The translations under genes were made by a program, and so were the position numbers. Source: Notamacropus eugenii (Eukaryota > Chordata > Mammalia > Diprotodontia > Macropodidae). Taken from it: a stretch of DNA of 64,000 nt. This document shows, in pieces, positions 1 through 12,013 of this stretch; the stretch's first letter is position 1; every line of letters starts with the position of its first letter. Where the stretch lies: positions 395,161,853 through 395,225,852 of the forward strand of contig NC_092872.1 in the NCBI RefSeq assembly GCF_028372415.1. Reading direction: 5' to 3'. The notes beneath the pieces are model-generated. The model was not told the origin of the DNA, did no database searches, and worked only from the letters and a program-made list of their open reading frames with translations.

Positions 1-262
1 TCATTGCCCTATTCACTGTATTACTTGAAACATCAGTTACTGTGGGTTTCACTGTGGAAGTATCTAATTTCTGCTCCCTCCTCCTGTTTGGATAGGACAA
101 AATTTAAATCCTCCCCATGCCTTTCCTAGCTCCTTCCAGTAAAGTGTCTTAGGCAATGTCACCAACCTGTACTCCCTATGTTCTTTTCCTTAAGGAGATT
201 TCATTATCTATATTTTTATATTAATTAGATTTTTAGCCTACGGCAACATAACTGTCCTCAGG

Positions 263-414
263 CATATTGAGGAAAGGGGTAATCAGAATGCAAGGAATTA
301 TGGAGTAGGGGGAGGGGAGAGATTAGGAGAAAATTTGGAACTAAAATTTTGTGGAAATGAATGTTGAAAACTAAAAATAAACAAAGAAAATTTTTTTTAA
401 AAAAAGAAAAAAAT
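263..414 (+). mobile_element. 5'-truncated L1 (3' end only) with perfect TSD
   Basis: A 152-bp tail piece of an L1: the sequence reads as the G-rich end of the L1 3' UTR, then the typical terminal block around tggaaatgaatgttgaaaac, ending in an A-rich tract. It is bounded by an exact 15-bp direct repeat, ataactgtcctcagg, at 248-262 and 415-429, the TSD expected from target-primed reverse transcription. The perfect TSD suggests a fairly recent insertion. Confidence 0.85.
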
Positions 415-429
415 ATAACTGTCCTCAGG

Positions 430-1126
430 GCCAGACTCTACTGTTTTGCAGAGTTTGTATCGTACAAAAAAAGTTAGTACTATAATTTCAAGAAATCAAT
501 GACGTTAGTTGGGGAAATCTCCTAATATTCAGACAGAGGTTGTGTTACCTTACCTAATTTATATTTATGTTATGTCTAAGTAACTCAATACCTCTTTATG
601 TTAAAAGGGGAAAACAAGAAAAGAAAAAAAAAGTTAGGTATGTTAAAGTTAACAATGAGTAGAGGAACTTGGGGGAAAAAATGTTAAAGCTTTGTTTTCT
701 TTTGTTTTTGCTTTTACTCTTTCTTCAGTCATTAAAGAGCTAAGTACCAGAAGTAATTTCAGTACAATTCTTCCCCAAGATGTCTATAGGAAATTGAGGG
801 ACATCTCCTTGATCTTTCCTTTCTCTGCCACAGTGAAGAACTTCCTTTTTATTCTTCTTTTCAGTTTCTTCTTTCCCCAATTTTGACTTGGGACACCAAT
901 CCTGTGCAGCTTAGTTGACTAAGCCCTAGGGTAACTTCTCTCCCTCCTCTGCTACTCAGTCTTTGTATTTGAAGATTGTGTGTCCCTTTAAGAATTGGAT
1001 GTGATCCATTTTACCTTGTCTCAAAGATTGTGATAGTCCCAAATTACTGTCAGGGCTGAGAAAATAATTAACTGAATTTCTGTGATTTTAATCAATTCCT
1101 AAATCCCTATCATATTATTCATGAGC
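430..1126. other. no gene or repeat recognised
   Basis: AT-rich sequence with A-runs near 610-640. The only open frame of any length (692-886) has low-complexity Phe/Ser-rich content and no codon or motif signal, so I do not call it. Confidence 0.4.
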
Positions 1127-1330
1127 AGTGAGTTGGCATCATGGATAGAGCACTGGACCTGAAATCAGGGAGACTCATATTCCTAAGTTAAAATCTGGCC
1201 TTAGCCACTTACTAGCTCTGTGACCCTGGGCAAGTCATTAACCTTATTTGCTTCAGTTCCTCATCTGTAAAATGAGCTGGAAAAGAAAATGGCAAACCAC
1301 TCCACTATGTTTGTCAAGAAATCCCCAGAT
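1127..1330 (+). mobile_element. MAR1-type tRNA-derived CORE-SINE
   Basis: The tRNA-like head (atggatagagcactgg), the CORE middle (ctgtgaccctgggcaagtca) and the 3' part (aaatggcaaaccactcca) appear in order. This is the marsupial MAR1 SINE plan. The copy is moderately diverged. Confidence 0.85.
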
Positions 1331-1519
1331 GCCTTATGCTTGAATTAGACAATATAGTATCAAACCACATCAATATTTAATATTATAAAGATAATTAAAT
1401 AAAACAAAGACCAATCAAGATAATGAATCAAATATAATATTTAATACAATAAAAATAATTAACCCAAAATATAAGTTAATAAACTAAATGTTATTATGCA
1501 GCTTAATATAGTTAGATAT

Positions 1520-1995
1520 AAAAATGGATAGAGCACTGGGTCTAGAGTCAAGAAGACTTGAATTCAAATCCAGCCTCTGATGTTTACTAGTTGTATGACC
1601 ATGGACAAGTCACTTAACTTCTATTTGCTTCAGTTTAATCATCTGTAAAGTAAAGATAATAATAGCACCACCTCCCAAATTTGTGACGAAATTTGTGAAG
1701 CATGTAGTACAGTGCCTGATACATTCTTATTTAATCATTTCAATTCTGTCTAATTCTTTGTGACTCCAGTTAGGGCTTTCTTGGCAAAGATACTGGAGTG
1801 GTTTGCCATTTCCTTCTGCAGTTCATTTTACAGATAACAAACTGAGGCAAACAGGGATAAGTTACTTGCCAAGAGTTTTAAGTGTTGGAAGTCAGTTCTG
1901 AACTCAAGAGGAGTCTTGATTTCAGACCCAGCATTCTATCCACTGTACCACTTAGCTGCCCTGCCTGGGACATAGTAAGTGCTATATAAATGCTG
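1520..1995 (+). mobile_element. MIR-type SINE split by a younger SINE
   Basis: The head and CORE run from about 1520 to 1720 (atggatagagcactgg, tgaccatggacaagtcactt, then agtgcctgat). The consensus end (gggacatagtaagtgctata) resumes at about 1966. The interruption is the minus-strand SINE at 1721-1961. Confidence 0.75.
1721..1961 (-). mobile_element. MAR1-type SINE nested in a MIR-type SINE
   Basis: Reverse complement of the MAR1 plan: ctggagtggtttgccatttc, then the CORE in reverse, then the tRNA-like head at about 1935-1960 (attctatccactgtaccac). The short repeat tgcctg on both sides (1713-1718, 1962-1967) may be what remains of the TSD. Confidence 0.8.
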
Positions 1996-2587
1996 AGTTT
2001 TCATTCTTGTACAATTTACAGCAAATATACTTCAACCACACATGGAGAAGATCTGGTATATGGAAAGTACAGATGTAAATATCATTCAGAATATATTAGG
2101 TGACTATTCATACAACACAAACAGAATACCAACAAAACAAAAAATGATAACAATCACTTGGCTCTGCAAATGGATATATGTGAATACTGGTTAAAATATT
2201 AAAAAAAACTAAGCATTATTAGCATTTATACAATACATGAAGATCCAAAGTAAAATGAACACAAGAGACAAAAGTTTTAAAATGAGCATATTAAATATGC
2301 AATAACCTACAATGCTTCAATTAACATGTGCAATTACCTCCAAGGACTATATTGCATGAGTAAATGTCAGCATTATTACATTTCTTTAGGACTTCAGAAT
2401 TACAATTCTTCCTTTCATACTGTTTTTCAAAGTAGATTAACTCAAATACCTCAATATTTATTGTAACCCTTTAAATACATTTCTGTTGAAACCTAAGTTT
2501 TCTCTCTCATAAATTAAACATCCTCAGTTCCTTTATTAAATCCTTACGTGAAATGAACTTGAGGTCTTTCACCATCCAAGTTCATAG

Positions 2588-2785
2588 TATCACAGATTGA
2601 AAGCTAGAAGGACCTGAGAGTCCATCTAATCCAATGCTTCATTTAAAAGATGAGGAACATGAAGCTCAGATAGTTTAAATACTCTGCCTAGGGTCACAGA
2701 ACTAGTGTCATAGGTGGTATTTAAACCCATGTCTTTTTAACTCCAAATCATAAACTTTACCCAGTATCCTATACCATTCTCTTCT
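2588..2785 (-). mobile_element. MIR-type CORE-SINE
   Basis: Reads in reverse as a MIR variant: the aagctagaaggacctgagag block, gatgaggaacatgaagctca, then the CORE in reverse (ctagggtcacagaactagtg) and a degraded tRNA-like head. Confidence 0.7.
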
Positions 2786-2799
2786 AAGTACTCTCCTAC

Positions 2800-3640
2800 T
2801 TATCCATGTCTTTCTTAAAATGTGACATCCAGAACTGAATAGACTACTCTAATCAGAGAAGAATATAATAGAATATAGCAGATCTAATCAGGGTAGAATA
2901 TAAAAGAACTATCACTTCCTAATTGCAAAGACATATGCATTTTCCAGTGTGCCCTGAATCCCATTTTTATTTTCTTCTGTGTCACACTATTGAACCATAT
3001 TGAATTAACATTTTCCTAAATTCCCTGATCTTTGCTGTTGTTGTTAGGTAAATTTTTATCTAGAAACTGCTATCTGGACCTTCCTCATCATGTAGAATAA
3101 GTTGATTTTTTGAAACTTTATAAGGATTTATATTTATTCCTAGTAAATTTCAAATAATTTTTTTTGGCACAATGTTCTTCTCTGTTGAGATCTTTTGAAT
3201 AATCCTTTCATCTAGTCATCCCTCCTGGTTTTGTATCCTCTTCAAATTTTGATAAGCATGCCATCTACTCCTTTATTTAAATCATTGATAAAATTGTTTA
3301 ACAAAATAGGATAAAGCACATATTCCTTGGATGTTCCATAGCAGACCTCTTTTAAGGTATGCAGCAAGTCACTGACCGCTGAGAATATGGCAATTCAACT
3401 AAATCCAAATTCATCTGAGTGTACTATCACGTACCCCAAAAGTTAGATTTCTTAAAAAAAGTTAGTATGAGTGGCATAGTCAGATTCTTTGTTAAAATCT
3501 AGGCAAATATTATCCAAAGTATTTCCTTGATCGACTTGTTTATTCATATGGATCTACATGAGTTTGGTAATAAATTACCCATAACAACCAATCCATGCTT
3601 CCTTCGCCTGTGAGAATCTGGCCCATATCCTCCCTTAAGT
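2800..3640. mobile_element. ancient CR1/L3-like dispersed repeat
   Basis: The run contains several phrases I associate with a very old amniote interspersed repeat: gacatccagaactgaataga at 2823, ttgataagcatgccatctac at about 3249, and the following atcattgataaaattgttta. It is heavily diverged. Assignment to CR1/L3 is from memory and strand is left open. Confidence 0.45.
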
Positions 3641-3689
3641 TGGCTATTAGGGATCAACTCAATATGCTACAGAGGGTTTAAGAGGGTGA

Positions 3690-3965
3690 TATTTCTCAAT
3701 TTTTCTGAACATTGAGAGGGTATCAGTAGAGCAGGATGGCTATCTATGTAAAAGTACAATAGAACATAGATAACATTAGCATGTGGTTTTCTAGGTCAAT
3801 ATGCCAACAGAGACTCTCAACGACAGTTTAGTGGCCTCCATTTGAATTTATTTTGTTTTTTATTTCATTATTTCTCCATTATATTTTAATTTGTTCCCTC
3901 ATACATAAGAGTATTAGGGGCTGTACTGTGTCCTGCAGTCAATGTGTTTGACATCTCTGATATTA
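3690..3965. mobile_element. hAT-like non-autonomous DNA transposon fragment (tentative)
   Basis: The segment ends in gtgtttgacatctctgat and contains gtggttttctaggtcaatat, both reminiscent of old hAT-derived repeats. I could not define both terminal inverted repeats, so this is tentative. Confidence 0.35.
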
Positions 3966-4099
3966 AAAAAACTCTGATTTTGTGCAATTTTTTATTAACA
4001 AAGACCTATCAATGTCAAAGTATATTTTTCAGAATATAAGATATTATAAAAGCATTCCTTAAAAATGATTCAGGCAATTACAGCATATCCTATTCTCAG

Positions 4100-4212
4100 T
4101 AGAATATAAGTTCTTTGAGGTCAAGGACTATTTTTACTTTTATATCTGTGTTCTTAGTACTTAGCATAGTGGCTGTCACATAATATGTACTTAATAAATG
4201 CTTGATTGATCA
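4100..4212 (+). mobile_element. L2 3' end
   Basis: Matches the L2 terminal block in order: agaatataagttctttgagg, then aaggactattttt, then agcatagtggctgtcacata and tacttaataaatgcttg. Only the last ~110 bp of the LINE is present, as is usual for L2. Confidence 0.8.
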
Positions 4213-6030
4213 TCTAGCACTTAGGATTTCAAGGGTATTTCTATATAACATGATTATCTTATTTCTCTGAAAAAATGCCAAAAGAATTCTTTCAAGTAAG
4301 TGGTTCCAATATATCGTTAGCTTTAAAAATAATATTCCTAGCATTGATGTATCTGAAGATTTCTATACCTCCGATCAACATTTTAGTAACAACTTGTTTG
4401 GACCTACTTCATATACACAATAGGAAAAGCAGTCACTTAGATTCTAGTAAGCTCTGTACCAAATGAAAAAAAGATATAGAGAATCTTCAATTTTTAAGTC
4501 TGTATTGTAAAAGTGTAATAAATTCAGAAATGTATATCAATCAAGCCAATCTATTTTGAAATAAAGGGTTATGAAATGGCTACATAATCAATGAAGCTTT
4601 TTGCTTTTTCATACAAGAAATGCTTTGAAAAGGTGACTTTAAAAATATCACTAACATTCCAAACACATCCAAACACCTGAGCTCATTGTGAATTTGAAAT
4701 GTGTTCTATATTCCAACCTGAATAAACTGGCCACTGGGGTAATAGTGATCAAGCCAGGACTTCATGACCTATTGGAAATTTAAATCTTGGCTTATTTGCG
4801 ACCACTGCCTCCTATGCTGGTCTTGAAAGATTTACCAAAAGCTAGAGTATACATTTATTGCTTTGTGGAGATTTGGAATCAGACAGAAAGATTTCAGAAG
4901 TGTCTTTTTAACACTGATCTTAAATAAAAAATGATTTAACAAAATGAGATTGGAAAAGATCATACTCATAGATAAGTTAGAAAATGAGACTTCTTACTTT
5001 TCTTATTCAGGTGATGGCATCCATACTTTAAACCAAGTGCTAATTTAGATTTAATTTTCTGTAAATTAATTAAAGAATAAAGATAATTGTAGAACTCCAC
5101 CCCTCCACCTATTTCCAGAAATAAACAAACATTCACCTCATGACTGCTAAGAAGCCAACTAAAGCTTAATTTTATACACAGTAGGAAGGACACCAGTAAT
5201 CTGGAAAGGGATGTAGGAGAGATAAGGAGGGATACTAATTTGAAATATGTAACAGCAGAGGCAGTTTTATATGGTAATGACCTGCAGACTTCACAGCATG
5301 TGTGGAAGTCTTCAGAGCTTTACACATGGAAATGGAGTTGTGTACATGTTTACTGAAATGTGAAGCCTGCGATTCAGCCAAATGACTTAAATGAAAATTT
5401 AACCAAGTAACAGATTTCTCCTATTCCACCAGGTGAATATGCTAAGCAAAAGCATATTACTATAGATTCTGTGTACAAACTAGACACGTCTCACTCTGAG
5501 GAATTCTTCTTACTAAAGTCAATATCTTTCTTTTTAGACAGTGTGGCATATCAGACATAACTACAATATTAAATTGTTCTGATCGTGCTCTGTGAAAATA
5601 GAGTATACATTGTATTTCTGTTCTGTTTCTCTGGATCTCTCTTTCTTGGGGAAGAAAAAAACAGCAAGAAACCCTGTGAATCTCCTCAATATATTCCCAC
5701 TTGCCATTACCAAGACTCTAAACAGAGACAGGATGAATGACTCTGCATTTAGCAAGTAAATATTGTCAAATATCAAAAGTAGATTATTAATTTATGCTCA
5801 TATTAAGCATATAGACATTGCAACATTTTAAATATCCATATAAGATACCAGCCTATTATTTAAATTCTAGAACACAGAATAATGAAGTGGGTGAATACTG
5901 GCTAGGACAGGTAGAAGAGGTTTTTTAAAATGATTGTGTCCTTTCCTTTGTCTATTGACCCAACCACATTTTTTAAAAACTAGAAAATGACATAATTTAT
6001 TTTTCATTAATCCTTTTCTGATATTTGTAC
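4213..6030. other. unique sequence, no gene; possible conserved non-coding block 5190-5560
   Basis: No repeat consensus or exon-like frame was recognised. Frames at 4275-4466 and 4966-5193 are short and lack domain or codon signal. The stretch 5190-5560 has a more balanced composition than its surroundings and no repeat signature, so it is a candidate conserved non-coding element only because it is repeat-free. Confidence 0.35.
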
Positions 6031-6033
6031 TCC

Positions 6034-6157
6034 TCTCTGTCTCTCTCTCTGTCTCTCTCTCTCTGTCTCTCTCTCCCTCTGTCTCTCTCTCTCTGTCTCT
6101 GTCTCTCTGTCTCTCTCTTTCTCTCTGTCTCTCTCTCTCTTTCTCTCTGTCTCTGTT

Positions 6158-6188
<31 letters not shown>

Positions 6189-6221
6189 GTCTCTCTCTCT
6201 GTCTCTCTCTCTCTCTCTCTG

Positions 6222-6300
<79 letters not shown>

Positions 6301-6331
6301 TGTGTGTCTCTCTGTCTCTCTCTCTCTCTCA
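6034..6331. repeat. compound (CT)n/(CTGT)n microsatellite, about 300 bp
   Basis: Pure pyrimidine tract on the plus strand apart from interspersed G, built from runs of tctc broken by tctg units. It produces long artefactual open frames on both strands (Arg/Glu-rich or Ser/Leu-rich), which are not genes. Confidence 0.95.
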
Positions 6332-7994
6332 TTATTTTGCTCTTCTTTGGAATGTTTGGAAATAATCATCTGCTCATATATTACATGTGTAGGAGTATTA
6401 TATATTCAGAAATGCCTCAAATGACCCATTTACTTGAAGTTATATCCTTTCTAAATTGGTGATTAAGTTCATTTTTGCAGGATAGGTTATTTTGGCATAT
6501 ATCTTGAGTTCTTTTGCCTTAGCAAAAACATAGAGTCTGATATATAGTAGGCATTTAATAAATGGTTATAGATTAACATTGAAATCTTCTCTGATTTCTC
6601 ACCACCACTGTATAAACACGTGTTATTTGAAAAAATTTTCCTTCATACCTACAGGTTTTTCAGCTATCTGCAATAAATGTAATGTTGAGAAATGGTAAAC
6701 TTTAGCCATTAAATGCCATGGAGTTTCAGGAGTTTCAAGAGTTTCAAGAGTGGGTCTTTCCCCCAGATGGTTATATGTATAGGATTGGATTAATCATCTG
6801 TCATGTTATTCAAAAGCAGTAGACAGTTTTCTTATAGCATTTTCTCTAGCATGTTATTTTCTAATTTGTAAATACATTAAATATTTAAATTTATTAACAT
6901 TTATGTGAAACATGTTAGATTTTAAAAATATGTCTGTATATATGTGTACATATATGATATACATATATACATACATAAATACACACATATATTTGGCATG
7001 GGGGGCCTGAGAAGAGCTATGTTCCTTAAGCCACATCTTTGAATCTTTAGGATCAATAACTTTGCTTTGTGTATTATTTTTTTCAAAGTTGATGTACTTT
7101 ACATCTCTGCCAAATTCTCTTTCATTTTTTTTTATTTCTAAAGCTAATATTTTCTTTAACAGAGTCTATGACTTTTGTCTACTTTGTTTAACAGTTTTTT
7201 TCTTCTTTGAGAATTCTGATTCTCAGCTTCTATTTTAATCCTAATATCTTCTCTTTACAGGTTTTTCTGTCTGGCTCTGCATTCCTTCACCTTATGCCAC
7301 TTTTCCTTTGGGTTACTGGGTAAAATCAGTATTTTCTACCATTTATGGCATAAACTGGGTCACTACCCTGGGAGCCCAAGTAGGGTACCAAAACTAAACC
7401 CTAAAACCTAAATGGGTGAGGTTTCCTGTGCTATCTACACCCACATGGAAAGTAGGCTGGGTATGGGGTCTATATTGAAGAACCTTTATTGATTTCAATT
7501 CTATGATATTCATACATGAGACTTTGACCTTGTTTGATATTTGTCTTTTTACATCAACTTTAATGGTCATTTTGACGTATATTTCTCTTATTTGAAATTG
7601 TTAATTTAAACAGTTATTCTGAAACAACTACTGTGCCATTGTGCTGGGTGACTTCTGACTTTGAGATATTAAAGGTTTTACCAGTGGCTAGACCTATGAA
7701 CAATACTGCCAAGCTTGAAAAGCTCTGAGGACAGGCCCAAGACCACATCCTATGGCTTTTGTTGACAAATTCCATATCTATAAGGAGAGGCTTATAGAGA
7801 AAGCATTGATGACAAACATAATAATGAAGTGGTTTGCATAACATGGCTGGACCTTTTTTTTAAAATAGATAACACTTTTCCACTTATGTGGAAGATAACT
7901 CACATAAAGGGAATTGAATAAACTATCTTGTAAAAATATAGATAAGCTATCACCTATATTGATGAAGAGAATACCCACACTAATATTTATGGTT
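6332..7994. other. no gene; weak old repeat pieces
   Basis: 6511-6577 resembles a degraded L2 3' end (gtaggcatttaataaatggt). 6727-6752 holds three near copies of gagtttcaag. 6930-6992 is a TA/CA-rich simple tract. 7070-7500 is pyrimidine-rich and could be very old L1 5' region in reverse, but I could not confirm it. 7600-7930 is unassigned and ends in an aataaa-containing stretch. Confidence 0.35.
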
Positions 7995-8176
7995 TGTAAT
8001 CACTTTACAAATATTAAGAGATAGATGGGTAATATTCTTTTTGTTCCCATTTTACAGAGGAGAAAACTGAGGTGGACAGAAGTTAAGTGACACACAAGGG
8101 TCACACGGTTGCTAATTGTTTGATGATAGATTTAAACTCAGGTCTTCTTGACTCTATGTACCATGTGACTGCCCAA
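7995..8176 (-). mobile_element. MIR-type CORE-SINE
   Basis: Reverse MIR order: cactttacaaatattaagag, cccattttacagaggagaaa, agttaagtgacacacaaggg, then aactcaggtcttcttgactc. Well diverged, no TSD seen. Confidence 0.8.
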
Positions 8177-8673
8177 AGAAAGTATATAGTTTTAAATATA
8201 TTGATTAATGGATTTCACCCTTGTTTAATTTAAAATGGGTAATAAATTATCTTTCCTTTGAAGAAGGGTATTTTTCAGCAAGATAGGCATTAGATTATTT
8301 AACAGCTTAAACCAAGATGATGTCACTGTAAATAGATAATTAGAACAATAGTGGAAGCCATGTATAGCAGATAAGTTTTTACACAGGATAAATTTTGGGG
8401 AAAAAAGAGCTAAAAGCTTTAAAATGTTAGAACTGAGATGAGTATTTAGAAGTTAATGTGAAAAATCAGTAAAATATAGATTTCCTTAAATGGAAAGTTA
8501 GGAATCTAGAAATGGTGGCAAATGACTTTGAAAATACGTTTTAATCACTATAAGAAGGACTTGGCCATATTCAGCTAGAAAGGAATTAAAAATATTGTTA
8601 TAAAACAATTGGTTACTGTTTTTCTATGAATTAACAAAAATCAGGAGAAATGATTCATTTTGTAAAATTAATA
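8177..8673. other. no gene or repeat recognised
   Basis: AT-rich unique sequence; no open frame above noise. Confidence 0.4.
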
Positions 8674-9560
8674 GTTAAAAAATCCTTATTAAGTGCCAGA
8701 ACTAGGTTAGGTGCTGGAATACAAAGATAAAAATGAAACAGTCTCCATCCTTGACATTTTATTGGGGAAGGCAATATAGATATGTAAAAAATCTATATAA
8801 AATAGAGGTTAATTTGAACCAGGAAAGTCCTCATATACAAGTTGAATCTGACCTGAATTTGTGAGAGTGGGAAAAAAAAGTAGGTTGGGTACATGAGATA
8901 TTGTAGATGTAGCAACAACAAAACTTGGCAGCTGACTAGACATGTGGCCTGAGGGAGAGTAAGGAGCAGAGATTGACCTGGAGTTTGTGAACCTTGGTGC
9001 CTCGATGAATGGTGCACCCTGGACAGAAATAGGGAAGTTTGGAAAACTTATGAGAATTAGAGGAAACATAATGAGTTTTGTTTTTGACATTTTGACTTTT
9101 TGATTCCTATAGGATGTCCAGTTTGAATGTTCAATAGGCATTGGTTAATGCCAGGACTAGAGCTCTTGACTGAAACTAGGGCTGAGTGTATAGAATTGAA
9201 AATCATTTACAAAAGATGCTGAATAAACTCGTAGGAATTGAAGAATTCACTGAGAGAAAATGTAGAAAGAGAAGGCCAAGGACAAAGTCTGGGGGATCAC
9301 TTACAGTTTGTGCCCATAATATGGATAATAACTCAACAAAATGTCTTGAGGAGTGGTCAAATGCTTAGGAGGAAAACAATAGAGAAAAATGTCATGAAAC
9401 ACTTGAGAGGAAAGACTGTCCAAGAAGTGAAGGTAATCAGTAATATCAAAAGCAGAGAAGTCAAGAAAAGGGAAAATTGAGAAACTTGGCAATTAAGAGA
9501 TGATTGATACCTTTGGAGAGATCAAGGGCTTCTAAATAACTTCCCTTTGAAAAAGAAATG
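8674..9560 (-). mobile_element. long L2 copy
   Basis: Begins with the reversed L2 3' end (attaagtgccagaactaggt, tggaatacaaagataaaaat, then cagtctccatccttgaca). It continues for about 850 bp through reversed L2 body sequence (cataatgagttttgtttttg; acaaagtctgggggatcac). Many indels; no readable reverse-transcriptase frame. The small open frames here are remnants. Confidence 0.7.
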
Positions 9561-10004
9561 GGATCAAGAAGGGAGCAACACACCATTATATTCTGAAGAG
9601 TCAAGAGTTATATTCTGTGCAAAAAGAGGCCTAGAAGAGAGATATATTTAAGGCCACACTATTCAGTTATGGTCTGTATCTATAAATGATTACACTAAAG
9701 TTTAAATTCCAGTAACAAATGTTCAGATTCAACTCATATCTGATTAAAATCTTTTTAATCAGAAAATTATTAAAGAAGATATATTGTGCAGAACCATTTA
9801 AGAAACTGACATTTAACTGACTTAAATAATTTAAGTGAATGAGGCGGAGATAAAAAATATTTATTTAGTCCTAACATTTAAATTTGCTGTTCTACTCTGG
9901 TCCAGATCTGATCTGCAATTTCGTTGGAGATGTGATGACCTTACCTTGTAGTGAGTAAATTTTCTCTTCCAATACTGGCACCTGCTCTGCAATTTATAGT
10001 TTTA
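9561..10004. other. no gene or repeat recognised
   Basis: AT-rich unique sequence, possibly the decayed upstream end of the preceding L2. Confidence 0.4.
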
Positions 10005-10140
10005 GAGATTTGCCTGGATGCACGGAGAAGAAGTTAATAGACTTGCACTGGGTCACATAGCCAGAATATGTCAGAAGCAAAACATCACCTTAGATCTTAC
10101 AAACTCTGAGGACAGATCTATATCCATACTGCCTCACTAA
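10005..10140 (-). mobile_element. MIR-type SINE fragment
   Basis: Reversed CORE pieces: aagttaatagacttgcactg, gtcacatagccagaatatgt and the head relic atccatactgcctcac. Confidence 0.6.
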
Positions 10141-10245
10141 CGATATCATCAGAAGTTAAAAATATTCATTAATTTTCAAAAGGGGCCTTTCCTTATCCTT
10201 TGATATTGAAAATGACTGACAGCTAATGATATTGAGAGGGGGTGA

Positions 10246-10270
10246 TGTGTGTGTGTGTGTGTGTGTGTGT
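10246..10270. repeat. (TG)n microsatellite
   Basis: Twelve uninterrupted TG units. Confidence 0.95.
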
Positions 10271-10299
10271 ATTTATGTAGTCCACTTCAGCAGTGTACA

Positions 10300-10935
10300 A
10301 AGCTTCAGGCTGTTTTGTGCTGCTGTTTTCAGAGTTGGTTTTGGGGGGTCTGAAGGTTTTTAGTGCTTCTAAGTTTCTGTGATCTGAGAAGAGAAGTGGT
10401 CATTGCTCTCCTGATTTGGGCCCCTGTTCCTTGGCAGCCACAAATCTTAGTGTTCCTCTCTGCCCTGGAACTGCAACCAGGGTCTCTGCTTCCTTATAAC
10501 CAAACACAAATGCTCCTTTCTGCCCTGGAATTGCAAATGGTTAATAGGGTTGCCAATCAATACCACCTGCATCCACTGACAGTAAGGTCCCTGTAATATC
10601 TTTCCGACCAGTTCTCTGGCATTCTTACTGTCCCTGGGCCAAGAGCTCCCTAAGCTAATGCTACTGATGTCACAGCCACCTCCAACATCCACGATGCCAT
10701 GGCCTGCCCCTAGTGCTGCCACTTGGTGTACTCTGGGCTGCCCCCTACCCTAATGGCCCAGATCCTTCCTAAGTTGTCTTAGGCTGAGGGGAAAAAGTGC
10801 CTTACTCTGACCTTTGGTCAGCTCTGCCTCTCCAAAATTAGATGTGAGCAATTATTTTAAAGTTGCTTGGAGGAGAATCTTGTGAAAATTTGGCTTGGTT
10901 GCTGCCTCAGTTCTACCATCTTGACTATGCTCTAG
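10300..10935 (-). mobile_element. old L1 5' UTR (reverse)
   Basis: GC-richer block whose right edge reads cagttctaccatcttgact, the reverse of an L1 5' start with the AAGATGG motif. Internal sequence shares ttattttaaagttg and ttggagg with the L1 5' UTR at 61540-61645, so both belong to one old L1 family. No ORF1 follows on its 3' side; the copy is only a 5' portion. Confidence 0.65.
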
Positions 10936-11367
10936 ACTGCTTATACATTTTTGCTACAATGACTTTCTCTATGATTCTGTCAAAAATAAAATGTGAAGTG
11001 AAGGATATTATACTATGGCATATATTTCTTTCTTAGAAAAACTATATGCTCCCTCAATCAATATTTAATTCATTATTCATTCAAAGAATTAATACATAGG
11101 AGCAATCATCATAAAGTTTGTTTAAATGTAATATGAAACAAACTTTCATAATTTTAAATTTAATTTTTCAAGATAAATTTTGAAAAAGACCTTTCTCCTC
11201 CTCCAAGTAATAAACACTTGATAAATACTTGTTTACTCACTAATATGTCCTTATTGACTAAATCCTTAGTCTGAAATTCTGGTTTTAGATGGATTACTTT
11301 ATGTACCTACTACCTGTTATCAATTATATTCATATAATAGGAACCTCCTATAATGCTATCTGAAGAA
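10936..11367. other. no gene or repeat recognised
   Basis: AT-rich unique sequence. Confidence 0.4.
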
Positions 11368-11490
11368 GACTGGCAGAATGGATAGAGCACTGAACTTGGA
11401 GTCAGAAAAATCCAGGTTCAGATTTTCCCATTGACACTTGTTAGTTATGTAATCATGGGTAAGACATTTAACATTTTTGACACCTTGGTA
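11368..11490 (+). mobile_element. MAR1-type SINE, 5' half
   Basis: tRNA-like head (aatggatagagcactgaact) followed by a degraded CORE (ttatgtaatcatgggtaaga). The 3' half is missing. Confidence 0.7.
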
Positions 11491-11599
11491 ACTGGATAAA
11501 ACTATTATGTCATAAAGGAGTTGATACTGCTATTGGTGGAGGGAGTTCTCACGCTGCAGAAGTCATAAGGTGCTAAGAATTTGTTATTTTCTTGGATCG

Positions 11600-11770
11600 T
11601 GAATCATGATTCATAAGAGTTAGAGCCCAAAGGAACCTCAGAGGCCATATGTTTCAAATCCTTCGTTTTCTACGATGAAACCTCAGGCTTACCTAAATTA
11701 AGTGAGTAGACCAACATCGTAACTACAGTAAATCTCAATCAAGATTAGAATGTTTGGCCTCTGACCCCAG
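11600..11770 (-). mobile_element. MIR-type SINE
   Basis: Same variant as at 2588-2785: ttagagcccaaaggaacctc, agaggccatatg, gatgaaacctcaggcttacc, with the reversed CORE eroded. Confidence 0.55.
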
Positions 11771-11831
11771 AACCAGAGACCTTCACATTACATCACATTT
11801 TAATCTACCGTGGATCAATAACACAATTTCT

Positions 11832-12002
11832 TCCTTTTTCTTTTTTTGGGGGGGCGGGGTGAGGCAGTTGAAGTTAAGTGACTTACTTGCCCAGTGTCAC
11901 ACAGCTAGAAAGTGTCAGAAGTATGCTCTAAGGCTATATTTGAACTCTGGTCCTCCTGACTCCAGGGCTGGTGTTCTATCACTAAGCCACTTGGTTTCCC
12001 CT
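11832..12002 (-). mobile_element. tRNA-type marsupial SINE with intact TSD
   Basis: Reversed SINE: T-run tail at the left, agtgacttacttgcccagtg, ctctggtcctcctgactcca, then the head in reverse ending ggtttcccct. The exact 11-bp repeat acacaatttct flanks it at 11821-11831 and 12003-12013. Confidence 0.85.
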
Positions 12003-12013
12003 ACACAATTTCT

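Noticed and set aside
1127-1200. tRNA gene (tRNA-like heads of the SINEs)
   Set aside because: Heads here and at other SINEs do not fold as full tRNAs by eye and continue into SINE bodies; they are tRNA-derived, not tRNA genes.
5997-6462. Long Arg/Glu- and Ser/Leu-rich open frames
   Set aside because: They are translations of a CT/CTGT microsatellite; the same holds for frames across 15886-16101, 20171-20386, 23613-23813 and 60867-61563.
7070-7500. Old L1 5' region in reverse
   Set aside because: Pyrimidine-rich wording is suggestive, but no AAGATGG start or collinear ORF1 block could be confirmed.
7600-7940. Decayed coding sequence or LTR ending in an aataaa signal
   Set aside because: A few frames of 20-30 residues look protein-like, but no family was recognised and stops are frequent.
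10300-10722. Small gene suggested by open frames on both strands
   Set aside because: The segment matches a reversed L1 5' UTR, which is GC-richer and so yields frames by chance.
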